This document shows, piece by piece, positions 22,521 through 34,005 of a stretch of DNA of 64,000 nt. The stretch covers positions 9,253,501 through 9,317,500 of the forward strand of contig CM069607.1 in the NCBI GenBank assembly GCA_035771175.1, in the 5' to 3' direction. Each line of letters begins with the position of its first letter. Position 1 is the first letter of the stretch. This DNA comes from Paratinospora sagittata (taxonomy: Eukaryota > Streptophyta > Magnoliopsida > Ranunculales > Menispermaceae). The notes under the pieces were generated by a model that did no database searches, was not told where the DNA came from, and saw only the letters and a list, made by a program, of their open reading frames with translations. Made by a program: the position numbers and the translations under genes.

Positions 22521-24850
22521 GACAGGTAAAAGGGCGGTTATATTCTTCTTCGGTGGGAAACCATTCGTGTTTCAAATTTTTCGTAATTTACTGTATTGCC
22601 CCTGTCCTTTCATTTCAATTACTTCACGTCCTTGCTTCGAGTCCTGTAGTGATCCTCGTCAACGGACGTCACCCAATCCGAATATGCCACGTCTCCCTGG
22701 ATTTTTTGCTCGTAGGTTAAGTTCATTTTTATAATTTTTTAAAGAAAAATACTGTATGAACTCAAAATCCAACGCAATTCTTAACACGTGGCAATTCATT
22801 TTTTCTTCAGATGATGTCATAACTAAAAATTATTTTTTATTATTACTAGTTGACATCCATGTGTATTCAAGATATAGAGTTTGAATTGATATTTTTAAAA
22901 GGGTTTATCCATGTGTAAATTAAAAATAAAATATAAAATATAAATTAAACAACCCATAATCATCTGATTAAAAATCTTTTGTTTTTTAACTTTTTCTCTT
23001 GACAGATATTTTATAAAATTTAAATGAAACAACATACATAAGTTAAGGAACAGTTGTAGGTGAAATTAAATTGACCCAAAAAAAACAAAAACAAAAAAGA
23101 AATCATGAAATCATGAAATAAAAATATAAAGGAAAATTTGAGCAAATACAATCCATCATAGAGTACTGATCTAAAAAATTAAATATAAAATTATAATAGA
23201 TTATTATCCCACATTGATCAAAGAAAAATAAAACAACTAAATTAAAGTGTTGAATATCATTAAAAAAAAATGTTGAAGCACACTTCCAATTGTTTGTCCC
23301 ACATTTCTAGCTATCAAGATCTTCTATATTAAGGGAGAACATTTGCATTAAATCAACAACTAACTTTAGGTTTGTCTTAACAAAAACTGAATTAGCATAA
23401 ATAAATAAATAAATAAAATTTGATCAAACTATACTTATCAATCGTATCAAGAAAACCAAAGGCCCTTTAAAAAGGTTGTAGACGGAGAACACCAAGAACT
23501 AATAAAAATATGAACAACAAAAATATAATAGACTTAATTACAAAATGTGACCAGCTTACCGTATTTCTATTGACATTGGGGTTGTCCTTAACCTTAACCT
23601 TAGGGTTTTTTTTTATTTTTTAAATGCCAATACAACAACTAGAAAATAGAGGTTTTGGCGGATCAGTTTGCTACCATCTACATAAATATTATAAACGATG
23701 GTAAGTTGGTTATTTGACGGTTTTTGGGCTTGGTATTTGAAGCTTATTAGCTTTTAACTTTTGAAAAAGTTATTATTTCAAAAGTGATTTTTAAAAAGTT
23801 ATTTCCACCATATTGCGTGAATTAAAAAAAAAGTAATTTTAAAAATTATAAAATCGTTTGTTTAAACTTAAAATAAGTATTTTTTCCGTTAATTGATAAA
23901 TTTGAGGGTATAATTATCACTTTTTTTTAAATCGTCGAAGTTGAAGTCGAGAAGTTAGTAGCGGGCAGCTTCACCAAATCGCAAAAAAATTACAATTTTT
24001 AGCTGTTGAAAAGTTGTAAAGAAGTGGTGTCAAACAAGGACATGATCTAGTAGTCTTTGTTTGATTACTTAAATATCCTTCAAAAGTTTAAATTTCAATT
24101 TTTAAAATAGTTTTTTTTATTTATTAATTTTTCAGCCCCCTAAAGGTGTCCTCATACCCTTCAGGTCGAGACTAATTCTTCTAAAGTTTGAGATTCTGTA
24201 AGAGTTTATAAGCGCCTATTTCACTCAAAATTTGACGGAGGCAGGGCTCGAATCCGTAATCGATTTCAAAACTGAAAAAAGGACAGCGTGTTAACTTAGG
24301 TGTGTTGGATAGTTTGGAAAGGTAGTTTAATGTTGAATTACATATATACCCTTAAAAATAAAAACTTTAATGAATAAAACCATTAAAAGGACTATAAAAT
24401 TGAGGGGTAATTGTGGGATTAATGACAAACCGATTACCCGATGAATTTTCTGAAGTATTTGTATTATAAGTAGTATAAATATAAATATAGATCAGTTTTA
24501 ATTTTGTTACTTTTACATGTCACGTGGTGAGATAGCTTTTATTTAAAAAAAAAATAATTTTGTTACTTTGATAAAAACTAAATTTATTATTTTCAGTAAT
24601 TTTTTCTCTTTAAGTACAATAAAGATAAATTAGTTATATAAATTTTGTTATTTTATTAAAAATAATATTTTGAATTATTAAGTAAAAAATAGAATTATTA
24701 AAATACTAAAGTATTTTTAGGATATTTTAAGCACCTAGGAGAAAACATACAATAAACTCCAAAAACTTGATATGCTAATACATACTAAAGACATACAGAA
24801 CTGTGAAAACAAACGTCAAAAAATGTACACAACTCATGACGACTTAAAGA
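22521..24850. other. AT-rich intergenic DNA with one SINE-like scrap
   Basis: There is no gene. At about 24120-24310, read on the minus strand, GGATTCGAGCCCTG resembles a tRNA B box and a T-run (plus) follows at its far end, suggesting a SINE remnant. The rest, including 24480-24740, is low-complexity A/T sequence that abuts the pararetrovirus. Confidence 0.4.
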
Positions 24851-24920
24851 AAGCGTAAGACAGAAACGTTTTGCTTGATAGAAGACTGCAAGACTCGATG
24901 ATCTTCAACGAAGCAAATGA

Positions 24921-24936
24921 ACTCTATTTATAGAAG
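24921..24936 (-). promoter_or_regulatory. TATA box of the caulimovirid promoter
   Basis: The minus strand reads TCTATAAATAGAGTTCATTT downstream of the last viral coding sequence. In caulimovirids the genomic promoter sits here, with the transcript running through the leader to the primer site. A possible AATAAA-type signal lies about 165 bases further on (AGTTTATTGTATG near 24755). Confidence 0.6.
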
Positions 24937-24999
24937 AGCTGGACTGGCAGATTTGAGGACGAATGGAATCCACGGACTTCAATTGATTTGAATCCCGGA

Positions 25000-26511
25000 C
25001 AGCTGGAAAGGAGCAACTTGATGCTTATCAGCATGTGTGGCGTGCAGGTGAACAGCAACGGTTGTCGGCTGAGTGGAGATTACTTTTTGACCAAGCATTC
25101 CAAAGGCAAACAATACTCTGCTTTTATTGTAGCTGAACAATATTTTGTCGGGATAAGATTCCATTGTTTTTTATAAAGCTGGTGGATGGATGGGATGAGC
25201 ATCTTGACTGTCAGATCCTGGATAATGCAACAAAGCATCTGTGCTGGAGATAGGGACATTAGTGGAACATCATCATGTGGAAGCACATGGGTTGAACCAG
25301 AGGATGAGAACGAATCTTCGATGCTGGCGATGGGGACAAGTGAAGGTGACATGGCAGGAGAAGGCACATGCATTGCTGGTGAAGTCATGGCAATGGATAC
25401 CTGCAAATTATAGGAAGACATACCTGGGGAAGTGAAAGAGGCATGGTAGACTCGTCGATGAAGACAAGGACGAACGGCGGGAAGTTAAGTATGAACTTGC
25501 AGAGGAGAAGATCTGAGATGGTGATGACTGTACAGAGCATAATACATTGCACTAAGACGAATGCGAGGATACGAATATGGCCGGAGCTGATTATGGTGAT
25601 GTCGGCGGTGTCTGTGCCGCCGTAAGGGAATACGAGTGTGAGGGGGATAGATTCTCTGCGGCTTCGTCAAGAATTTTGAGGTCATCCCAGTATGGTTGAG
25701 AGTCTTCGTAATAATCACAAACTGGAAGACCTTCAAGATCTGCTAAAGTTGCATCGTGAGCTGCTTGTTCAGCAAGAATTTCGTCATACTTCAAAAGCGT
25801 ATTATCTCGCTGGGGTGCTGGCTGAGAAGATGGTGGAGATTCTGGACTGGAGAATGCCAAGGACTGAATGAGAGATGTGAGATGTTCTTTAGGAATAAAC
25901 TCACAAGGGCCTTGGATTATTGGAGCTATATCATCTGGCTGGTTGTTGATGTCGTTCAAGAATGAACAGAGACCATATATGACCAAATCATAGAGATGGC
26001 ATGAATACGACTGATACTGCTGAAAATAATGTTCTGCAACTAGACCCTGAGCTGAATCAGCATAAGGTTGATGGCAGATATAAATAGCAGTGTGGCAACG
26101 AGGCTGTAGTTGTCGTATCTTACTGATATGAGTAGTCTAGACGGATAGTGGAGCAAATAATTGCTAACAATCCTTTATCCGAGAAGGTTGAGGTTTCTGA
26201 ATCTGCTTCAGTAGTTGTAATGGAAGAAATGTTACAGCTATCTTGTAAAGACAAGATACACACCAGATATACCAATACAGATTGTCAGTCAGTATGGTAC
26301 GAAGGTGGATGATGAATAGATATGGGCGAGTTTGTTGAAATGGGTTGTCATTGTTCATCTGGTTAGGAAAGTCCATCATATGCCGATGGGCATAATAAAA
26401 TATTTTGGACCGGGCTAATTCATTAACCTCATGGGCTGTTTTGGGCTCAGAACTATCGGGAGGAATAGTAATGGTACAAATGAGGGGAATGGCTCCAAAT
26501 TGGTTATGCAA
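25000..26511 (-). pseudogene. Caulimovirid region downstream of RNase H (C-terminal extension or ORF2)
   Basis: Three separate minus frames (26511-26164, 25986-25591 and 25421-25080) follow RNase H. They contain no domain I recognise. The first has aromatic and hydrophobic stretches; the second is rich in Ser, Pro and acidic residues (SSPESPPSSQPAPQ); the third is Ser/Pro-rich. Florendoviruses carry a second reading frame of unknown function after RNase H, so these may be its remains. This is positional inference only. Confidence 0.5.
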
Positions 26512-27965
26512 CTAGATGGGCTTGGGCCTGGTTACAAGTTTGGGTTGTAACAGTAAAGGAAAGTTAAAAGGTCCAGTAAGCAATGAGGTTTGGGCCTTAT
26601 TCTTTTGGATTGGACGGGTTAAGAAATCTGCTAATACATTTTTCTGACCTGGAATGTGTTTAACAGTATAGTTGTACTGTGTGAACCATTCCTGGAGACG
26701 TAGAAGTTGAGCAGATGGTACCATTTTGTTTTTGAAGTCTAGCATCTTGGAAAGGATGAGTTATCCATTTGGATTTCAAATTGTATTGGTTTGAGGAATA
26801 AGGCAAACTTCTGCATACCATTCTTGACAGCAAGAATCTCTTTAATGGAAATGTAGTAGTGAAGTTCAGCTTCTGAGAATTTACCACTCTGATAGCCACA
26901 AATATTTTCAGTATTACCCTGCTTTTCGAGGAGAACAACTCCTCAGTAATCATCAGAGGCATTAGTCTGAAGAATGAGTGAACCTGTAGTGGGAAGAACC
27001 AAAGGATGGGGGTTCTGACAAGCATTCTTTAGATGTTTAAGAGCTTGACTATGCATATCTTGCCAATCTGGAGGATTTTTCTTCAATAGAGAAGAAAAAA
27101 CTTATGTATATTGAGATACACGTGGCAAAAATGAGCGAAGGTAATTGACTATACCAAGGGACTGTTGTAACTGCTGTCTGGTAAGATGAGAATCGGGAAA
27201 CTTGAGCAATTCGATGGTAATCTGATAAGCACGTTGATAAACTCCAAGAAAATCAATCACAGTTGTATTGAGAATGTTTTTCTTTTCAGAGAGCATAATG
27301 CCTGCAGCTTCAGTAATATCAAGGAACTTATGGAGAAGTTGTTGATGATCAGTATCATTCTTGGAAAATAAAAGAATATCATCAATATAGATCAACGTTG
27401 TATGTAGCAGAGAGGCATAGATCTTGGTCATAGCTTTCTGAAATAATGATGGAGCAACCTTGAGGCCAAAAGGCATAACCGTCCATTGGTAATGTGCATT
27501 GGGAATGCAAAATGTTGTTTTGGGACAATCATCTGGATGAACACCAAGTTGCCAAAATCATCTGGATTAGCGTCGTTGTTTAGCTCGTTTGTTGATATAA
27601 AAATTTTGACATGCCCAATCAGAATTAGTAGGTTCAATAAGACCTTAGGCAAGTAATTCCGCACACTCTTGTCGGGCAAGAGTTAATTCATCAGGTGGCA
27701 TACCTGGATGTATAGTTTTGGTTGGATTGATATCTTCATTGAGTTTGAAACGTAAATGGACATAAAACTGATCATTCTTCCATAAAGGATGAGGATTAGT
27801 GAACTCCTTGTGGGACTCCGTGAACGATCTTTTAAGTTTGACTGGTAGATCATTGGCAACCTGGATAGCATAAAGCTTAGGGATTGTGGTGTATGGAAGA
27901 AATTGTCGTTTGTATAATATACCGTTAGGAAGAATCCTAAGTGGTGTTTTAGAGTAAATGTCCAT
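26512..27965 (-). pseudogene. Caulimovirid reverse transcriptase and RNase H remnant
   Basis: RT motifs on the minus strand: YKRQFLPYTTIPK near 27905, MPFGLKVAPSLFQKAM at 27476, the active-site YIDDILLFSKN near 27385, and IDFLGV in the thumb. RNase H follows, broken into several frames (RLQEWFTQYNYTVKHIPGQ, then NVLADFLTR, at 26700-26600). The 1.5-kb block lies in at least four frames with stops between, so it is not translated as one protein. It is a caulimovirid/gypsy-like RT, unlike the copia RTs elsewhere in the window. Confidence 0.88.
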
Positions 27966-27989
27966 ACCAAATAAGATATCCTTATCAGG

Positions 27990-28441
27990 AAGATTACAAC
28001 CAATAATATGAGTCCAGATAATTAAATCTGGGAATATCTTCAGACCAACTTTTTGGCTGTAATTAGGTTTGTCTGAAAAACTTCATTGTTAGCTGCTTTG
28101 AACTGTTCTTTATGGGGTTTCCAACAGTCTAAAGGAAGAATACTCGGATTCATCATACTCTTACATGCACCAGTATCAAAATAAGCAATGATCTTGATGG
28201 GGTGATCATATTTTGACTACAATAGAGAGATTTGTGCATAGGGCATCATATGAGTACGAGCAATTGTGGTTGGAAATGAAGGAGACGATGGTTGAGAAAC
28301 CATTCCCATAAAGTTATCATCATACAGAGAAGAGTCTATGGAAGAGATGTCTGATGAATAATCTTGATAAGCAAAGATAGTATCTTCATTAGGAGAATCT
28401 TGTTCAGAAAATACGGATTCAATATCTTGGTCAGGTTGCAT
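27990..28441 (-). pseudogene. Caulimovirid aspartic protease remnant
   Basis: The minus strand near 28190-28140 reads IIAYFDTGACKSMMNPS, with the DTGA catalytic triplet expected of a retroviral-type protease, upstream of RT. An acidic linker (28441-28217) rich in D, E and S precedes it. A stop between linker and protease and another downstream break the frame. Confidence 0.8.
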
Positions 28442-28444
28442 AGA

Positions 28445-29242
28445 ATAAGATTATTGAATCTGATTAATTAAATGTTGACTCTTCTTTTTCTCAGGGCATT
28501 GTTTGGCATAATGTTCGGGTTTCTTACAGATATAACAACGAACATCTTTGGGAGAAGATTGTCGACACTTGAAATAGCGAAGCTTTCGTTTCTTTTTTCA
28601 TGGAAAGGGTTTCTGGGATGAAGAGAAACGTTTCTTTTTCTTCTTGGACCCAAAAGATTGTTGTTTCTTTCCTTTGCAATCACACTTCTTTTTGCAACCA
28701 ATTTCAAGATATTTCTTCTGACAAGCCTATTTGAAATTGTGATTAGGATCAGCCATTTCTTTGATAGACTTGCGAATTTCACATAACTTTTCAATAGCAG
28801 TGAGTATAAATTGGAATATTTCAGCAAAGGAGATTTGATCAAGTGGGCGGCCAGAGGCAAGAATAAGGCGATTAAGTTCTGGATGAACTTCTTATGGTAG
28901 AGAGGCAATGAAGGTATATTTGAGATCTGGTTTGTTGATTCAACCGAGAAGATGATAGCGTAGAATCATTCTAGAAAAATGTTTCTGAAGATCTCGTCTG
29001 TTGAGGGAACAACACTTCATTGTAAAATACTCTTGTTTATATTATTTTTCAACAAGAGTAATATCGCCAACAAATTCTTTGACCATGAGTTGGTAAACTT
29101 CAGATATATTTATTTGGACCATTTGAATAATACGATATGCACCCATACTCATTAACCAGTCTCGGAGCAAACCCGTGCATCGTGAAAAGAAGTCACGAAT
29201 AACATATTCAGAGGATTTGCCTGAGAGCATTTGATTATCCAT
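28445..29242 (-). pseudogene. Caulimovirid coat-protein region with zinc knuckle
   Basis: The N-terminal part (29242-29042) reads VIRDFFSRCTGLLRDWLMSMG, similar in pattern to capsid segments of this family. A basic Lys/Arg-rich stretch near 28700-28600 is followed by the CCHC knuckle CYICKKPEHYAKQC at about 28533-28490, which binds the packaged nucleic acid. Several stops and frameshifts interrupt the region. Confidence 0.75.
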
Positions 29243-29269
29243 CCATGCACACCATGCAAATAACTTGAT

Positions 29270-30619
29270 TCACCATTTATCAACAGGAATATCATCAAGG
29301 GAGAACCAATGACCATTGGAATGTTTATTGTCGGTGGTTGGTGGATGAGGATCATGTTCATTCAGAGGAGGAGCATCAAGAATTTCTTCATCATCAGAAT
29401 GAACATTATGCGAAGAAGATGCACCTTGAGCCATATGAATATCAGCTATATGAGAGATATCCATAAGATGAGTTTCATCATCATCAGATGGTAGATATAT
29501 GGAAGATGAATCAGAAGAAAACGCGAATGAAGCATCAAGTGAAATAACAACATCATTTGAATGTACTGTATCTGGATCAGTATCATCTGGGTCAACTTGA
29601 TGAAGCATATGAGTGTCACTTGCTGCCTTTTGATCTTGGTGAATAAGATGGTCTAAAAATTGAACAAAGGGTTCAATGGGATGGGATGGCGATGGTTCAG
29701 GGAAAACGGTCTGGGTTTCCTGGGAAGAATTAGGAGGTGGAACTGGGCTAGGAGGAGTTTTCCTAGGTGGAACATAAGGTGGATCATAATAAGTTGGTTC
29801 ATGTTCCATGGGATGGATAAAAGTTTTACCTTTAGGATCACCAAAGAGTGGACGGGGACCACGGGGAAAAGATGGTCTAGGGGATGGCCTAGATGGTCTT
29901 GGTATTGGAGAAGGTTTTGGTGTAGGTTGAGAAGTTCCAAGAATACTAGAAAAAAGGAATTGGGTAGACTCAACAGGTATTTGTGGTCGAGGTGTCGGTT
30001 GTGGGGATGAGAACATGTAGGTATCCAAGGTAGTCTGATACTGTAATGGGGTAGGTTGTACCGGTTGTTGATATTTGCGAAGATCAACAGTAACATAAGA
30101 TAATTGTTGCTTCAAATGACGTAATTCCGCTTCAGTTTGATTGAATTCCGAGCCAGTGTATCTTTGTTCAAGATAATATCGGAGAGTAGCATATAACTCT
30201 GCAATCTTGTTGGTGATATATGTATAATATCGTTGAGCTAGAGAGGCTTGGGCATCAGTCTTTTGATTAAGACTGGTAGTAACTGAAGACAAAGTAGTCA
30301 ACTGAGAATCAATCTTCTGAAGATACTGATTTTGTACAAGAGCATTCTTCGTTTGCCAGTTAAGCACTTCTTCTGGCTGAGAAAGAGGTTTCGGAGATCC
30401 ATCAACACTGATAGCAGTTGGAATTGAAAATGGTTTTGCTATAGTCTGATGTTGAGGATCTGCAACTCTTGTAAGTGGAGGAACATCTTGATCATATGGA
30501 CCAATAGGATAACATGTCGGAACCATCGAAGCTGCCGGAGAAGTAGGAGGATGATCATAGTATCGTCGGGCATCAGTTTTGCAGGACGATTTCATTTTGG
30601 GCCTTCGTTTCTTAGGCAC
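29270..30619 (-). CDS. Caulimovirid proline-rich region upstream of the coat domain, 449 codons open
   Basis: This is the longest open frame of the viral copy. A basic start (MPKKRRPKMK) could be a nuclear-localisation-like or RNA-binding patch. A Gln/Thr-rich segment of predicted helix follows (residues about 85-185, with NQYLQKIDSQLTTLSSVTTS). Next comes a long Pro/Ser-rich stretch (about 190-320) with repeats such as RPSRPSPRPSFPRGPRP, then an acidic His/Asp-rich tail. Sequence upstream of the ATG is in the same frame up to a stop, so the first Met shown may not be the original start; the region was probably part of the viral polyprotein. The open frame suggests less decay than its neighbours, but I infer no function. 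Confidence 0.6.
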   Translation of the reverse strand: MPKKRRPKMKSSCKTDARRYYDHPPTSPAASMVPTCYPIGPYDQDVPPLTRVADPQHQTIAKPFSIPTAISVDGSPKPLSQPEEVLNWQTKNALVQNQYLQKIDSQLTTLSSVTTSLNQKTDAQASLAQRYYTYITNKIAELYATLRYYLEQRYTGSEFNQTEAELRHLKQQLSYVTVDLRKYQQPVQPTPLQYQTTLDTYMFSSPQPTPRPQIPVESTQFLFSSILGTSQPTPKPSPIPRPSRPSPRPSFPRGPRPLFGDPKGKTFIHPMEHEPTYYDPPYVPPRKTPPSPVPPPNSSQETQTVFPEPSPSHPIEPFVQFLDHLIHQDQKAASDTHMLHQVDPDDTDPDTVHSNDVVISLDASFAFSSDSSSIYLPSDDDETHLMDISHIADIHMAQGASSSHNVHSDDEEILDAPPLNEHDPHPPTTDNKHSNGHWFSLDDIPVDKW

Positions 30620-30670
30620 ATCAGCATCATATCAACAAGAGCTGTCTAACCAGTCGTCAAGTTCAACGTC

Positions 30671-30940
30671 TGTCACGACGTCCCTGACGTAGGCTGACGT
30701 CATGACCGGCACAGTATACTATACACTGTACATACCCATATACAGTATATAATACACTGCCAGCCTTCACGTAGTCTCACAATCCTTTCCAACATTTACA
30801 TAAATTTTTTTTCTAATATACCACAAATCAAATCCAATATAGATCTCTATAATCATTCCATTCATTCACACATCACATTTTCATTTCATCATCCAATATA
30901 TTAAGCTATATATATGCCCACACATCCCATCTAGATAATA

Positions 30941-30980
<40 letters not shown>

Positions 30981-32401
30981 ATAAGTATACATATCAAACT
31001 AACAATATAAGTTATTTCCTCCAAGCGTACATACACATACTAAACGAAGGCTCACGTAATTATCACTCACGGATGTGCCTTTTCCCTTCGACTCAATACC
31101 TGAAATATTGGAGGAAATGGGGTGAGCAAACAACATCTCAGTGAATATAATTCTTGAGATGACAATTATATACATTTAGAGAAATATGACATTTAAAATC
31201 ATTTCAAACACTTATTCAACACATGCATCATTCAACGAATATATTATACATGTCAACAACATAAATTGCATGAGTTTACAATACAATAACATAATGCACA
31301 ATCTCCCTCCTCCGCAAGGCAAGAGAGCGAGTCTAACCCTTGTATGACAGTTACAAGGTAGTCATAGCTTCTCATTACCCAATTCACAGTCATTTCAAGG
31401 ATCGCAACCCTTGTTAGGACAGACCTACTGACAATGAGGACTCGCAAAACCTCATCCGGGTCTAATTCCTAACGAAATGACATCATTACAAACTCCAATT
31501 GCTAAAATCAGTTTGCATCATCCACAAAACTCAATGCATTATATATAAATATAACATGCATACAATCAAACATTTTATATGCGTATAATGCCATACAAGA
31601 ACCAAATCAAGAAAACTATACATCATTGGTCACTATTTATATCACTGTTCATAGTATTATTCGTCACTATTCATTCGAAACATGTACATTGTATTAAAAT
31701 TGTCAAACGGTCTCCAAAACACTTGAAATAGAATCTAACCACATATTCGGGGTCTCTACCGTCTAAGGAGTATTTTTCTACCTTTCTAGTCGATTTTTTA
31801 TTCACGTTGGGTCAAAACCCCAATTTTTTAAAACTTCGTAAAACGGTTCCCACAACTAAAATTACTCCACTAGACTCGTTACATCTAGCTTAGATAGTAA
31901 TTTCACGAAGAAAGAGAGTGAAAATCACTTACCGCAGGTCCAAATTTGACGCGAATCCCGCGTTTCTCCTTTTTCTTCTTCTCCTTCTTCTCGGTCTTCC
32001 GTTCTGCAACTTCTTTCTTTTTTTTATTATTACATACGAGTACTGTTCACGGTACTGTTCCTTGAACAATGCCCCGTAAATGAACAGTAATTAATTGTTA
32101 TTTTATTATTTCTTCCTTTATTCCTCTTTTTTCTTCTTCTACACACTCAATTCACATATTGAATTAACCAACCCCATAAATTAATAAATTTAAATCAACT
32201 CCAATGTTTAACTTGTAAGCACCCATAGAAGATGATCCCATATCTATCATCTTCTTTACTACTCATACACACGTATATTTGTCTCCTACGTATAAAAGAC
32301 GTGTACTATCAAGCGTATAGTTAGCTCATACGTATAAAATACGTGCCTTATACATCTCAATATACGTGTACGTCAACGTATGTATTTAAGTCATCCTGAC
32401 A
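30671..32401. mobile_element. Non-coding LTR-like element B inside the pararetrovirus
   Basis: It starts TGTCACGACG and ends ATCCTGACA. Its body matches element A at 4014-6396. Shared blocks include TTCCCTTCGACTCAATACCT, GGATCGCAACCCTTGTTAGGA and ACTGTTCACGGTACTGTTC in the same orientation, and a (TA)n tract with its flanks (30840-31060) in the opposite orientation. No coding frame was found. It splits the viral movement-protein part from the coat part, so it arrived after the virus integrated. No clear 5-bp duplication could be read (ACGTC versus AGTGC). Confidence 0.78.
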
Positions 32402-32709
32402 AGTGCAATCAGAGGAACACATGTCTGGATTGCAATCTCATATAAAATGACCATTGACATGAGAATGATAAATTGGATTGCCAGAGACCTGAAAAGAATG
32501 GACAGGAGGGTTGTCCTTGTGATATTTATAAACTGGTTGAATCATCATAGAGTGATGGACAGGAAGAAGTTCCTATGAGGGCTGTGGTGGCTCAAAATTA
32601 ATTTTGACTGAGCCATCAGACTGCTTCTTCATAAGATGGCAGGTAGTAGTGGTGACTGGTTCAGAACGCTTGAGGAATTGTTCATAATTTGTGAACCAAG
32701 TAGTAGGCA

Positions 32710-33533
32710 TCATCTGATTGAGATCTTTTCTGGGAACCTGCTTCGGGATCTGGACAACGGTTGGGATTCATTGTCATTGACAAAAGCCATAACCGGGCCA
32801 TGAGGTTTCTGAGTATGTAAATGGATGGCATGATCCTGAAGTCGAAAAGTCATTTGATGATGCAGGGTTGCAATAACATTATCAACCCGATGTCTTACAC
32901 CAGAGAATTGAACTTGAACTTTAAATCTAGTAAGTAAAGTTTGATCACTAAGACAGATATTGAAATCAGGGGCGATGGTGAAAACCATAGAGCCGTGACT
33001 GAGGGTAGTGATAACAGTACCAATACAAGCATGTTCATAATCCAGGAGATTGGTGTCAAGTAAGGCAACTCGGGCAAAGAGAGGAACATCACCTCCGCCA
33101 TGATAAGATAAGACAAGCTGAATAGCACCAAGATGAAGATGGGTATAGCCATGAGCTAACCAGTGAGGTATAAAGTCAGGCTCAAATTCCAATGTAACAT
33201 ACTGCTCTTGATAAGTGGACTCAAGTTGGCAGTTTGTTAAAGCAGTACTTTGCACATATTAGGGACTTTGCGAGAAATCAAAGTACGAACTGAAGTAGTA
33301 AAAGACAGACACTTTTTTGTAAAAAAACTGTAGGGATTTAACAGAGGAGGGACAGTTTCATTTACTTTATTATTATCAGGGATGTGGGTAACCTCTATCA
33401 ACTGGTCTATCTTGGAGGTTTTTGTTTTAAGACAGGATTCAGGAAGACTAGAAAAGTTAAAAGACGAGGACTTAAGGATGGGGGTAGCTGAAGCTACTGA
33501 GGAAGAAGGTGTGCTATCACCGAAAACATCCAT
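32710..33533 (-). pseudogene. Caulimovirid movement protein (30K superfamily) remnant
   Basis: The first frame (33533-33237) begins MDVFGDSTPSSSVAS and gives a variable N-terminus. The second (33255-32710) carries the 30K-type core: LEFEPDFIPHWLAHGYTHLH, then LFARVALLDTNLLDYEHACI and AFVNDNESQPLSRSRS, with the conserved ALLDT-type aspartate. The two frames overlap by 19 bases in different phases, so one frameshift lies near 33245. The movement protein opens plasmodesmata for cell-to-cell spread in living members of the family and is absent from ordinary retrotransposons, which is why it fixes the identity of the locus. Confidence 0.85.
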
Positions 33534-33987
33534 GGATAAAAGTGGACAAAGGTCGCTTACACATACGACTCTCCTAACCTAGCTGGACGTGCCGCTTTGA
33601 TATCCAATGAAAAACTGGGTGTAAAACAATATCCTTTTAATCCGTAGATAAAACCAAACCCATACAAAAGTAGATGACTTAAAACTTACTCTGTTTCAGA
33701 ATCACATATAACGATGACAAAATAAAATCGTAAGATGCATACCAGAAATAGAAAAGTTATTATCAATACCGCAAATAACCAGATCGGAAGATGACTTAAG
33801 AGTGATGTCATGCGTCAAAGAAGAACGTTCGTAATCGTTCCAACAAGTGAGTAAAAACATGTAATAAGACACATGCAAACAACACGAGAAATATTATTGC
33901 ACATAACCCAAGGAGGGAAATATGACTATTCTTAACACAAAACACACTGAGCATATATATACTCGCTCGTAGGAATGAGAGAGGTAT

Positions 33988-34000
33988 GCCTCTGATACCA
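33988..34000 (-). other. tRNA-Met primer-binding site of the caulimovirid
   Basis: The minus strand reads TGGTATCAGAGGC, matching the TGGTATCAGAGC primer site used by caulimovirids and many plant retroelements. It lies about 455 bases before the first movement-protein ATG, giving a short leader, and marks the start of the viral genome map. Confidence 0.8.
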
Positions 34001-34005
34001 ATGAA

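Larger units (their letters stand above)
24880..34005 (-). mobile_element. Endogenous caulimovirid (pararetrovirus) copy, degenerate
   Basis: Read on the minus strand the locus has, in order, a tRNA-Met primer site (34.0 kb), a leader, a 30K-type movement protein (33.5-32.7), an unrelated 1.7-kb insert, a proline-rich region and coat-like region with zinc knuckle (30.6-28.45), aspartic protease (28.2), RT and RNase H (27.97-26.5), a C-terminal or second-ORF region (26.5-25.0) and a TATA box (24.93). There is no integrase and no LTR. A movement protein joined to AP-RT-RH defines Caulimoviridae. The architecture fits florendovirus- or petuvirus-like members best; the genus is inference. Stops and frameshifts in most parts, and the insert, make it non-functional, although one 449-codon frame is still open. 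Confidence 0.9.

Noticed and set aside
29660..30010. Trp/Arg-rich open frame on the plus strand
   Set aside because: Complement of the Pro-rich viral frame; CCN codons read backwards give Trp, Gly and Arg.
30661..32410. Target duplication for element B
   Set aside because: The flanks ACGTC and AGTGC do not match; TCAACGT occurs near both ends but lies inside the element at the right.
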